The notes under the pieces: model-generated | The model's input: the letters and a program-made list of their open reading frames with translations, nothing else | What the model was told of the DNA's origin: nothing | The model's database searches: none | Shown here: one piece after another, positions 44,655 to 52,567 of the stretch | How the letters are laid out: the number at the start of each line of letters is the position of its first letter | Position numbering within the stretch: the stretch's first letter is position 1 | Translations under genes and position numbers: made by a program | NCBI RefSeq assembly: GCF_900111595.1 | Contig: NZ_FOHN01000001.1 | Location: 206,459-270,458 of the forward strand | Length of the DNA: 64,000 nucleotides | Source: [Clostridium] polysaccharolyticum | GTDB lineage: Bacteria > Bacillota > Clostridia > Lachnospirales > Lachnospiraceae | Direction of reading: 5' to 3'

Positions 44655-44961
44655 GATTTGTTACTCACCTAGAGCATTAGAGGATCTGGATGAAATTTGG
44701 AACTATATTGTTTTGGAACTGTGTAATCAGGATGCAGCGGAGCAGACGGTAGGAAGAATTATGGATGCTGCAGATAACCTGAAAGAGTTTCCACATATGG
44801 GGACTTGCTTATCTGCTTTGATAGAAGTAAACAATGATTATAGATTTTTGGTATGCGGAAATTATTTGATTTTCTATAGGGTGGATCAACAAAAAGTATA
44901 TATTGACCGAATTTTGTATGGGAAGAGAGACTTTATTCATATTCTCTTTCCAGATATGTAA
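44644..44961 (+). CDS. RelE/ParE family toxin
   Basis: Encodes 105 residues of the RelE/ParE fold: YSPRALEDLDEIWNYIVLEL, LKEFPHMGTCLSALIE, YRFLVCGNYLIFYRVDQ, YIDRILYGKRDF. Whether it is an mRNA interferase (RelE) or a gyrase poison (ParE) cannot be read from sequence alone; the absence of a strong basic catalytic cluster leans to ParE. It stabilises the ICE by post-segregational killing. Confidence 0.87.
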   Translation: MKNKICYSPRALEDLDEIWNYIVLELCNQDAAEQTVGRIMDAADNLKEFPHMGTCLSALIEVNNDYRFLVCGNYLIFYRVDQQKVYIDRILYGKRDFIHILFPDM

Positions 44962-45010
44962 TAGATTGACGTATTAATAACATTATTTCATTACATAGGG
45001 GAGAACATTA

Positions 45011-48000
45011 ATGGATAAGACACAACTTGCAAGTAAAATAATATCATTCTGGAATATGGTTGAATTTTTGGATCAGAAAGAATTTCCAAAGGAAAAACCA
45101 GAAAATAAGAAAATTGTACGGGATGAACAGAAGTTTTCACGAGGGGAAATACAAGTAAAACGGAGACGTGTAATAAATCTGTTTCATGAGATAACACCTA
45201 ATACGGATTTAGAACAGATATTTAAGGAAGATAAGAGAGTATTTTTAAGAAATCAGTGGTTAAGCCAAAAGAAGCATGTATGTATTGCCAGAATCAAAAG
45301 AAACATGTGTGAAAGTAAAATTGACGAGCTATTACATATTCAAGAATATGAAGGAAATAAGGATCAAAGTGATATTGCACTGATTGGATTTAGAGTGAGT
45401 TCCCAAGGGCAGTATGAAGAAAAAACATTTAGCTTATCTCCACTTATATGGGGAATCATGATGATTTATAAGTATGGGAGTGAGGCAAGAAGTAAGATAA
45501 CTCAAGAAGAATATGTTAAGTGTATAGAAATCTATGAGCAGTATTTAATGAGCAAAGGGATTGTATCAGCTGAGGTAATGAATGAGTTAGTTGATAAAAT
45601 TAATCAGGATTATATGTTGCCATTATTTAACCAAAAAGCAGAATGTAAAGGGGTACTGATTTATCATCTATATGCGACAAAAGAGGATATGGAAAAGAGA
45701 GATGGTAATAGCGATGATTATAGTGCATTGGCAAGAAGCTATTATACCAATGACTTATTGCTTGTTAAAGGGAAAATAGAGTCAGGAGCATTTGGAAACT
45801 ACAACAAAATGCAGAAAAATGTGATAGACTATATAGTTTCACAAGTAGAGGGAATTCCAGATCGTGAAGATAAAGTAGATATAAGGATGGAAAGGAAAGT
45901 ATTGGAGCAAGTGTTGGCACCAGATAAAATGCCAATAGGAAAATGGCCATCAGAGTATACAGCATCATTCATGCAACAAGTGGCAATTAATCTTGCACTA
46001 TCATCAAGGAATTCCACATATCCTATATTTTCAGTAAATGGACCTCCAGGGACAGGGAAAACGACATTATTGAAAGAAATTATTGTGAGTAATATTATTG
46101 AACGTGCGAAGCTTTTAGCTGAATATAAGAATCCTGATGATGCCTTTTATGAATGTTATTTTCATTGTGGTACATTAAAGAATCATGGCTATGATAATAA
46201 TGACTGTTGTTACTATAGGTTTAAGAATGAGAAAATAAATGATTATGGAATGCTTGTGGCATCTAATAATAATGCTGCAGTAGAGAATATAACAAGGGAA
46301 TTACCTAACGGCGAAAACTTATGCAAGGGACTAAGAAATTCTAAAGATAATCCAGGACTAGAAGAAATTGAAAAAATGTTTGATCTATCAAAAGTTACAA
46401 ATACAGAGATATATAGCGTTAAGGTGGATCAGAAAAAGAGTGAGAAGATTTCAATAGAAAAACCAGATATTTATTTTTCCTGGCTTGCACATCGGTTATT
46501 GACGAAGAGTGAAGTAGATACAGAAGTATTTCGTGAATGGGGAATGCTCTCTGCACCTTTGGGAAAGGCATTAAATATTGAATGGTTTGGCTATTATGTT
46601 CTGAATCCACTGATAAATGAGTTTATGAATGGCAGGGAGAGAGCAAAGCACCAGATGAAATATAAAGCTGCGGTGGATGAGTTTAGGAAACAATTGCATT
46701 TGGTTCAGGGTTTGCAAGAGCAGATGGAGCAGGACTCTTGTTTGGAGGAAAGATATAATCATGAGATAAAGCAGTTGAATGAACAAATAAATCTTTTAAC
46801 ACATAAGATTAGTATTGCTGAACAGAACATTGATGCGTATAGACATGAGACTCTACTAAATGTACAGCAATTAGAGCAGGTAGATACGGAAATTGCAAGG
46901 ATAAGGGCCGTTTATAATGAGTATACAGAGAAAGAAAACGTTGAGAAACAGCATCTTGATTCTTATAATGTAAGGATTCAGAGCATTGAACAGTGTGTAA
47001 TAGATTTGGAAAAGAAGATGAATTTGAAAGATAATTTCCTGCATTTGATTGGAAAAAAGACAGAAAGAGTAAAAAATCTTGAGGCAGCTAAAAGTTATCG
47101 AGAGCAGCAACAACTAGAGATGTTACCGATTCAAAAAAGGCTTGCTGAAATCGAAGTTATAAAGAATAGGCTTAATTCTGAATGGCAAAATCAACGTGAA
47201 AAGCGCAATTGGATTACAAACAATCAATCTGTGATTGAACAAAAGGTACGTAACAGTAAAGTTTCTATAGTAAGATTTTGGGAAGAACTTGAAGAATGCA
47301 GAAGGAAGGTTGCTTTGAAGAATCAGAAATATGAGAAAGATAAACAAAGCATAAAGGAAAAGTGGAATGCACCAGATGAAGAATTTTGGGACGATTATTA
47401 CAGTGATGATAATAAGCGAAATATCCGGGCACAGATTAAGAATATTTGGCACAGTAATGAATTGGATCGTGCTAGGGAAAAATTATTTTACTATGCGTTA
47501 CAGGTACATAAAGAATTTATATTAGCATCCAAAGCTGTTCGCTCTAATTTTGTAAATTTAGCTTATATGTGGAATCAGCGATGTAATTCAAAAGGGGATA
47601 GTGTAAGAATTATAGGAAAAGACAGAAACGATGCGTTTTCACATCTGTTTAATACACTATTTCTATTTGTTCCAGTTATTTCTACAACATTTGCTTCTGT
47701 ACAGACTTTTTTTAGGGATATTATTGAACCAGGGAAGCTTGGAATGCTTATTGTGGATGAAGCAGGCCAGGCATTACCACATATTGCATTAGGTGCTTTG
47801 TATCGATGCCGTCAGGCTGTCATTGTTGGAGATCCAAAGCAAGTTGAGCCAGTTGTTACAACAAGTATTAAACATATGAGAAAAATATTCGAGGATGAAA
47901 TTTTACATCCTTATATTGTTTCTGATATGCTTTCAGTACAGAATTTTGCAGATAAAATTAATCCTTTCGGTTCGTATATTGTTGATGATGAAGATACAGG

Positions 48001-48640
48001 AAAGAAAGAGTGGGTTGGGTGTCCGTTAGTAGTGCATAGACGCTGCATTGAGCCGATGTTCTCTATTTCAAATCAGCTATCTTATGGAAATACAATGAAA
48101 AATCAAACAAAAAAACCAGATGAGAATAGTGAAATATCCAAGTGCTTTATACTGCAGTATTCGTACTGGAGTTCTGTAACTGGAAACGAAATAAGTACCT
48201 CTAGTAAAAATCATTATGTTCCGGAGCAGGGAGAAAAAGCTTTAAAGATTATTAGTGCTGGTTTTGAAAAGTATAATGGGATTCCAGACCTCTATGTGAT
48301 ATCGCCGTTTACTTCTGTAGTGAATGAATTGAAGTCATTAGTTATGGATAGGATGGAAAATACAAAGTATAAGCAGGAAGCAGAGAAATGGTGCAGGGAT
48401 AATTGTGGTACTGTACATAAATTTCAAGGAAAAGAGGCAGCGGAGGTTATCTTTCTTCTTGGATGTGACAAAAATTCTAAAGGGGCTGTTGATTGGGTTA
48501 AGAGTAATATTGTAAATGTGGCGGTAACAAGGGCGAAGTATCGTCTGTATGTCATAGGGGATTATGAAGTATGGGAAAAGAATAAATGCTTAAAGTTGGT
48601 TTATGAGAGGGTATTAGAATGCAAGAAAGATGAAAGGTGA
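45011..48640 (+). CDS. UPF1-like superfamily 1 helicase with central coiled coil
   Basis: Encodes 1209 residues. Walker A GPPGTGKTTLLKE starts at G344; helicase motif II is DEAGQ at D916-Q920; later motifs GDPKQVEP, TVHKFQGKEA and NVAVTRAKYRLYV match SF1B helicases of the UPF1/COG1112 type. A 300-400 residue insertion between motifs I and II is coiled-coil rich (about 550-800). The N-terminal 340 residues are not recognised. COG1112-like helicases occur in several phage-defence systems, but no nuclease, PLD or kinase domain is seen here. Followed 4 nt later by the agrC-like gene, so it shares an operon with the quorum-sensing genes. Confidence 0.82.
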   Translation: MDKTQLASKIISFWNMVEFLDQKEFPKEKPENKKIVRDEQKFSRGEIQVKRRRVINLFHEITPNTDLEQIFKEDKRVFLRNQWLSQKKHVCIARIKRNMCESKIDELLHIQEYEGNKDQSDIALIGFRVSSQGQYEEKTFSLSPLIWGIMMIYKYGSEARSKITQEEYVKCIEIYEQYLMSKGIVSAEVMNELVDKINQDYMLPLFNQKAECKGVLIYHLYATKEDMEKRDGNSDDYSALARSYYTNDLLLVKGKIESGAFGNYNKMQKNVIDYIVSQVEGIPDREDKVDIRMERKVLEQVLAPDKMPIGKWPSEYTASFMQQVAINLALSSRNSTYPIFSVNGPPGTGKTTLLKEIIVSNIIERAKLLAEYKNPDDAFYECYFHCGTLKNHGYDNNDCCYYRFKNEKINDYGMLVASNNNAAVENITRELPNGENLCKGLRNSKDNPGLEEIEKMFDLSKVTNTEIYSVKVDQKKSEKISIEKPDIYFSWLAHRLLTKSEVDTEVFREWGMLSAPLGKALNIEWFGYYVLNPLINEFMNGRERAKHQMKYKAAVDEFRKQLHLVQGLQEQMEQDSCLEERYNHEIKQLNEQINLLTHKISIAEQNIDAYRHETLLNVQQLEQVDTEIARIRAVYNEYTEKENVEKQHLDSYNVRIQSIEQCVIDLEKKMNLKDNFLHLIGKKTERVKNLEAAKSYREQQQLEMLPIQKRLAEIEVIKNRLNSEWQNQREKRNWITNNQSVIEQKVRNSKVSIVRFWEELEECRRKVALKNQKYEKDKQSIKEKWNAPDEEFWDDYYSDDNKRNIRAQIKNIWHSNELDRAREKLFYYALQVHKEFILASKAVRSNFVNLAYMWNQRCNSKGDSVRIIGKDRNDAFSHLFNTLFLFVPVISTTFASVQTFFRDIIEPGKLGMLIVDEAGQALPHIALGALYRCRQAVIVGDPKQVEPVVTTSIKHMRKIFEDEILHPYIVSDMLSVQNFADKINPFGSYIVDDEDTGKKEWVGCPLVVHRRCIEPMFSISNQLSYGNTMKNQTKKPDENSEISKCFILQYSYWSSVTGNEISTSSKNHYVPEQGEKALKIISAGFEKYNGIPDLYVISPFTSVVNELKSLVMDRMENTKYKQEAEKWCRDNCGTVHKFQGKEAAEVIFLLGCDKNSKGAVDWVKSNIVNVAVTRAKYRLYVIGDYEVWEKNKCLKLVYERVLECKKDER

Positions 48641-48644
48641 TGCG

Positions 48645-49970
48645 ATGAACTGTGTAACGTTTTTGCTATTATGTGCAGTATTTGTTGAAGCGTTTATTTG
48701 GCTAAATGCTTTTGACAGATTTCTTGTGAGAAAGTTTAACAAACTATATATGTACTGTTTATACATATTCGGTGATTGGCTGATTGCTTTTATAAGGGCA
48801 ATTGCAGTAAGAAAAATGTCTGAATTAGATACTGTATTTACAGTTGTCTTGCTTTTGTATGTGTTTATATTTGTTTATAAATTTTATGTAGATTCGTTAA
48901 TGAGGAAACTTTTCTTGGTTGGCACGATGTTTATTTTGTCCTTATGTTCTGATTTTATCGTTGTTGGAGTCCTTATGTTGTGTAAACAAAGTGTTGAAGC
49001 AATATCTTCAGAAGGAATGTTGAATTCAGTGGCAACATTATTCTCCAAACTAGTTTTGTATTTATTAGTGATATTATTCTTCAGAAAAAGGCATAAAATT
49101 GAGACAGGAGAATTTATACCAATAATATTTGGGACAATACTCTATGAGCTGCCAAGTGTCATTCTCTTTAATAAAATTTATCTGTTAGGTGATAATGAAT
49201 TTTTGCTACTATTGTTTGTATTTGGGCAAATTGTAGTTTTGTGTTTGATTACATATGCTATAATTATAATTAATGGACGAAAGAAAGCAGAGCAGGAGCT
49301 TAGGGGCAGGATACATGACATTGAAATAGAAATGAACTCAAATAGCATATGGGAAGCTACAATGGCAGAATTGCAACATTTTAGGCATGATGTAGTTTCA
49401 CATCTGAGGTTGATGAAAGTTTTGTTGGATGAGCAAAAAACAGAAAATGCAAAACAGTATTTAAATGAAATTTTATCTGAAAGAATTAATGTAGCTGCTT
49501 TAGAGAATTTTCCAGGCTTACATAATCGAAATGTTGCAATAGTACTAAGTCAGAGAAAAAGTTATGCGAAAGACAAAGGGGTTGCTTTTTGGCCTGAAAT
49601 AATGATAGATGACTTTATACTTAAAGACAAAGATATATGCACTATTTTATGTAACATATTAGATAATGCCGTTGAAGCAGCCAGCAAATGTGAAGATGGA
49701 TATGTTAATATAATTATAAAACCAGATCTGGATACGAAAGGTTATTTTATTATTTGTAACAATAACTATAAGGAGATTAAGTTAAGAAAAGGAAAATACG
49801 TTACGACAAAAGTGGATAAGGAGAAGCATGGCTTAGGAATTGACATTGTTAAAAAAGTTGTGAGATGCTATTCGGGTAAATGCTTTTTTAGCTCAAAGAA
49901 CGATGAATTTTCTGTTGAAATTTATATTCCTGGGAGGGATGTAATAGATGATAAGGATAATAGTTTGTGA
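48645..49970 (+). CDS. AgrC-like GHKL sensor histidine kinase
   Basis: Encodes 441 residues. Six or seven N-terminal membrane helices form a peptide-sensing domain; a coiled linker leads to the phosphoacceptor box HFRHDVVSHL with H248, then a GHKL ATPase domain with ILDNAVEAA (N box) and GLGIDIVKK (G box). AgrC kinases sense cyclic autoinducer peptides. ATG at 48645 follows AAGGTGATG. Overlaps the response regulator by 23 nt. Confidence 0.88.
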   Translation: MNCVTFLLLCAVFVEAFIWLNAFDRFLVRKFNKLYMYCLYIFGDWLIAFIRAIAVRKMSELDTVFTVVLLLYVFIFVYKFYVDSLMRKLFLVGTMFILSLCSDFIVVGVLMLCKQSVEAISSEGMLNSVATLFSKLVLYLLVILFFRKRHKIETGEFIPIIFGTILYELPSVILFNKIYLLGDNEFLLLLFVFGQIVVLCLITYAIIIINGRKKAEQELRGRIHDIEIEMNSNSIWEATMAELQHFRHDVVSHLRLMKVLLDEQKTENAKQYLNEILSERINVAALENFPGLHNRNVAIVLSQRKSYAKDKGVAFWPEIMIDDFILKDKDICTILCNILDNAVEAASKCEDGYVNIIIKPDLDTKGYFIICNNNYKEIKLRKGKYVTTKVDKEKHGLGIDIVKKVVRCYSGKCFFSSKNDEFSVEIYIPGRDVIDDKDNSL

Positions 49971-50664
49971 TGATGAGCAGTCGGTGTTACAAAGCAATCA
50001 AAATAAATTAAATACATTGTTGAGTAAGTTAGGGATTAAGAGGAACATACAGTGTTATACAAACGTAAAAAATATTAGCTACGGTGCAATTAAAACTGCT
50101 GATATTGCAATTTTAGATATAGATTTTAACGATAACGATGTAACGGGAATACAATTGGCAAAGAGGTTTCAAAGTATTAATAAGTGGATTGCTATTATTT
50201 TTATTACAGGACATAGTGAATATGCATTAGATGCATTTCGTCTGCAAGTGTTTGGATATTTGGAGAAACCAGTTAATGAATTGCACTTAGAACGTATAAT
50301 TAAAAAAGTGCTTGTCTATTTAAAGGGAATCAAATATGAAACATCAACATTTGAATTCTTATATGAACGAAAGAAAGTGACGCTTAGACAAAATAACATT
50401 ATTTACGTTGAAAGAGTAAATAGAAAAATTCGTATAGTTACGAAACAGTGCGATTATTCCATTAATGGGAAAGTAAGTGATGTAGAAAATAGCTTGATGG
50501 AAAATTTTTTAAAAATCAATTCAGGTACATTAGTTAATTTGCATTATGTAACAAAGATTGAGGATTGTAATATGTATTTAACAGATGAACTTAGTTTTCG
50601 CATAGCAAGAAGTCGTTTAAATGATGTGAAGGAGAAGTATTTTTCGTTTCTTGATACTATATAG
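49948..50664 (+). CDS. AgrA-like LytTR response regulator
   Basis: Encodes 238 residues: a receiver domain (VCDDE start, phosphoacceptor D57 in AILDIDF, conserved Lys in GYLEKPV), then a LytTR DNA-binding domain (about 140-236, NNIIYVERVNRKIRIVT and RSRLNDVKEKYF). Phosphorylated by the adjacent AgrC-like kinase; targets are unknown, and no consensus direct repeats for LytTR were located. Confidence 0.88.
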   Translation: MIRIIVCDDEQSVLQSNQNKLNTLLSKLGIKRNIQCYTNVKNISYGAIKTADIAILDIDFNDNDVTGIQLAKRFQSINKWIAIIFITGHSEYALDAFRLQVFGYLEKPVNELHLERIIKKVLVYLKGIKYETSTFEFLYERKKVTLRQNNIIYVERVNRKIRIVTKQCDYSINGKVSDVENSLMENFLKINSGTLVNLHYVTKIEDCNMYLTDELSFRIARSRLNDVKEKYFSFLDTI

Positions 50665-50682
50665 GAAAGGAGGTGCAGGAAT

Positions 50683-50814
50683 ATGGATATTGAAAAGAAA
50701 GTGGCGGATTTAGGAAGAAAGTGGGCGGAGTTAGGAGTCAATAACTTTTGTCCCTGGGTGCTATTTGTTCAGAAGGATCCTAAAAACGCAGAGAAGTTAA
50801 AGAAAAAGTTATAA
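50683..50814 (+). CDS. AgrD-like cyclic autoinducer peptide precursor
   Basis: Encodes 43 residues, not long enough for usual gene calling: an amphipathic N-terminal helix (MDIEKKVADLGRKWAELGV), a Cys-centred core NNFCPWVLF, and a charged C-terminal tail VQKDPKNAEKLKKKL. Layout matches AgrD (leader, C-containing AIP core, hydrophilic recognition tail with KxP). Strong AAAGGAGGTG precedes the ATG. Cys23 could form a thiolactone with a residue four or five positions on. No agrB gene for processing is present in this window. Confidence 0.75.
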   Translation: MDIEKKVADLGRKWAELGVNNFCPWVLFVQKDPKNAEKLKKKL

Positions 50815-50824
50815 GGAAGTGTTC

Positions 50825-50863
50825 GAGCTTACATTACATTGTGTAGTGCAAGCTCTTTTTTTT
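50825..50863 (+). terminator. Strong terminator after the agr-like genes
   Basis: GAGCTT-A-CATTACA (50825-50838) pairs with TGTAGTG-C-AAGCTC (50842-50855), followed by eight T. Ends the helicase-agrCAD-like operon. Confidence 0.85.
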
Positions 50864-50942
50864 ACAAAAAAGACAAGTAACTCAACAAAAAAGACAAGAT
50901 TTATTGAAGAAAATTATATTTAAAAATATAATCAGGTTATGT

Positions 50943-51263
50943 CTAGTGTTTGTTTTGGATATCAAGAAGTTGATCAATCTGGTTTTCAACTAATTTTTTG
51001 TAGTTGCTATTAAGTTTGTTGTATTTTTCATTGATTTGATGAGGTCTTGGAGTAACTTCTCCAAAAGCTTCATAAACATTTGTAACATCGTATAATTTGA
51101 GTAATTTTAGAAGTGTATATCCATCAGGTTCGGATTTACCAACTTCCCAGGAGCTAACTGTACTTTTATTTTTTAATCCTAATAATTCAGCTACATTTTT
51201 TTGAGTATATCCTTTTTTTAGTCTTAATTCTTGTAATGTTTCGCCGAATTTTTTATTTGCCAT
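50943..51263 (-). CDS. XRE family repressor, divergent
   Basis: Encodes 106 residues on the minus strand: helix-turn-helix FGETLQELRLKKGYTQKNVA, ELLGLKNKSTVSSWEVGKSE, then a helical dimerisation tail. ATG 51263 follows AGGAGGTGA; a GTG inside that site would add four residues. The gene diverges from 51417 across an operator-rich promoter region and is the likely ICE master repressor or its antagonist. Confidence 0.82.
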   Translation of the reverse strand: MANKKFGETLQELRLKKGYTQKNVAELLGLKNKSTVSSWEVGKSEPDGYTLLKLLKLYDVTNVYEAFGEVTPRPHQINEKYNKLNSNYKKLVENQIDQLLDIQNKH

Positions 51264-51325
51264 GTATGGTTTCACCTCCTAAGAAAATAATACAGAAAAG
51301 CATAAAACTAGTCAATAGAATAAGT

Positions 51326-51401
51326 GCGAATAATTCTGACTATAAATAGTTGACATACGAATAAATCGTATATATAATATAGATAGATACGAATTATTCG
51401 C
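51326..51401. promoter_or_regulatory. Divergent control region with consensus promoter and three symmetrical sites
   Basis: TTGACA (51350-51355) and TATAAT (51373-51378), 17-nt spacing, drive 51417. ATACGA-ATAAA-TCGTAT (51355-51371) is an inverted repeat between the boxes, and GCGAATAATTC (51326-51336) and GAATTATTCGC (51391-51401) are perfect inverses flanking the promoter. All share CGAATWA cores, the pattern expected for cooperative XRE repressor binding. Confidence 0.7.
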
Positions 51402-51416
51402 TTTTAAGGAGAAAAA

Positions 51417-51668
51417 ATGAGTAACAGGAATAAAGATATGAATAGTAAAATTATTGAATTAATAAAAGGTGTTATTGATTCAAAAGGAATTAAATATACA
51501 TATGTATCTAATTGTACAGACATAAATTATCAAAGATTAATGAGATTATTTAATCAAAATGCAATTATTAGTGGAAGTGAATTAATATGTATATGTAAAA
51601 ACTTGCCTGTTGAATTGGATGAATTAATGGATATTGTAGAAGGGTTTAGCGACAAGCAAAAAAACTAA
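51417..51668 (+). CDS. Small helix-turn-helix regulator
   Basis: Encodes 83 residues with an XRE-like layout (IIELIKGVIDSKGIKYTYVS, YQRLMRLFNQNAIISGSELI, CICKNLPVELDELM). AAGGAG lies 5 nt before the ATG. Transcribed divergently from the 51263 repressor; probably a Cro-like or antirepressor partner in the ICE switch. Confidence 0.7.
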   Translation: MSNRNKDMNSKIIELIKGVIDSKGIKYTYVSNCTDINYQRLMRLFNQNAIISGSELICICKNLPVELDELMDIVEGFSDKQKN

Positions 51669-51775
51669 ATGCTGTATGATAGATTAATATTATGAGAAAT
51701 GCATGGGTTTAGTAGCAAATAAAAAAGCTATATGCTACATGTTTCAAGCTTTCCCGTTCGTTTTATCCCTATTTT

Positions 51776-51820
51776 GAGCAATACCGAGACTCCCCAAAAT
51801 ATTTTGGTATTGCTCTTTTT
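51776..51820 (+). terminator. Strong terminator
   Basis: GAGCAATACC (51776-51785) pairs perfectly with GGTATTGCTC (51806-51815), then TTTTT. A CCAAAATATTTTGG palindrome sits in the loop region. Confidence 0.85.
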
Positions 51821-52273
51821 ATCAGATATTCCAAGCACATAAATGTTGTGTGTTTGGCACAGTTGATAACGAAGTAAATTAAGAAATAATCAACAATCAA
51901 CACATAGAACCTTGAAAAGTTAATACCCGATGAGGCAGGAAGTTTGGAGCATTGTTTTATTGTTGTAGTTTGTCATGTTTTTCTTCCTGGCAGAGTTGAC
52001 ATTCTAGCGAATATTGAATGTCTATGTAGAAGAGAATGTTATAACTTTGTAAAAATAAAAAGATGGTGCTGCTCATAGAGAGACACCGCCAATAACTTGC
52101 AAGGTTAATTCCATTTCCTAAATGGAATAAAATATTGAAAAAGAAAAGATAAAGTGTTTGTAAGCATTTTATCTTTTTAATTTAATTGGATTAATGCTAC
52201 TTAGGTAAGCTAACCTGTCACAAGTCAGGATAAAAGCAGAGTGAACAATTATTCAAGTGAAGGATGGTGAAAG
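51821..52273 (+). promoter_or_regulatory. xis-int upstream region, structured, no gene
   Basis: No credible ORF. It holds CAGGAAG/CTTCCTG inverted repeats (51936-51942, 51983-51989), a TTGACA at 51996-52001 without a clear -10, GACATTC/GAATGTC inverses (51998-52004, 52016-52022), a perfect ATTCCATTT-CCT-AAATGGAAT hairpin (52108-52128), and a terminator-like AAAAGATAAAGTG/CATTTTATCTTTT stem (52144-52178). It probably controls xis-int expression and may hold attachment-arm sites. Confidence 0.5.
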
Positions 52274-52498
52274 ATGAATAAAACAAATACAGTTAAGATA
52301 AATGAAAACAGGTTGTGTGTAACTAGAACAGAATTAGCAGAAATGTTAGGCTGTGGATTAGCAACAGCTGACATAGTAGCTAAAAATTCTGGAGCAAGAA
52401 TACAGATCGGAAAAAGGGTACTTATATCAGTAGAAAAGGTAAGAAGCTACATAGACGAAGAATGTAATAAGAACGAATGTAATGCAAACGACTATTAA
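52274..52498 (+). CDS. xis: Excisionase
   Basis: Encodes 74 residues with a MerR-like winged helix (LCVTRTELAEMLGCGLATAD, IVAKNSGARIQIGKRVLISV) as in Tn916-type excisionases, located directly before int. It should bend the att DNA and bias Int to excision. GAAGGATGGTGA precedes the ATG. Confidence 0.85.
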   Translation: MNKTNTVKINENRLCVTRTELAEMLGCGLATADIVAKNSGARIQIGKRVLISVEKVRSYIDEECNKNECNANDY

Positions 52499-52535
52499 TC
52501 TCTTAACTATTTAGTTATAATATTTAAGAGATTAA
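52495..52535. repeat. Inverted repeat between xis and int
   Basis: TTAATCTCTTA (52495-52505) and TAAGAGATTAA (52525-52535) are perfect inverses overlapping the xis stop, and may attenuate read-through into int. Confidence 0.6.
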
Positions 52536-52567
52536 TATTATGCATTGTTCTTCTTGGAGGAATATGC

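Noticed and set aside
45011..48640. Assignment to the Mokosh defence system
   Set aside because: Mokosh requires a PLD nuclease or partner with kinase domain; none was seen in or beside this gene.
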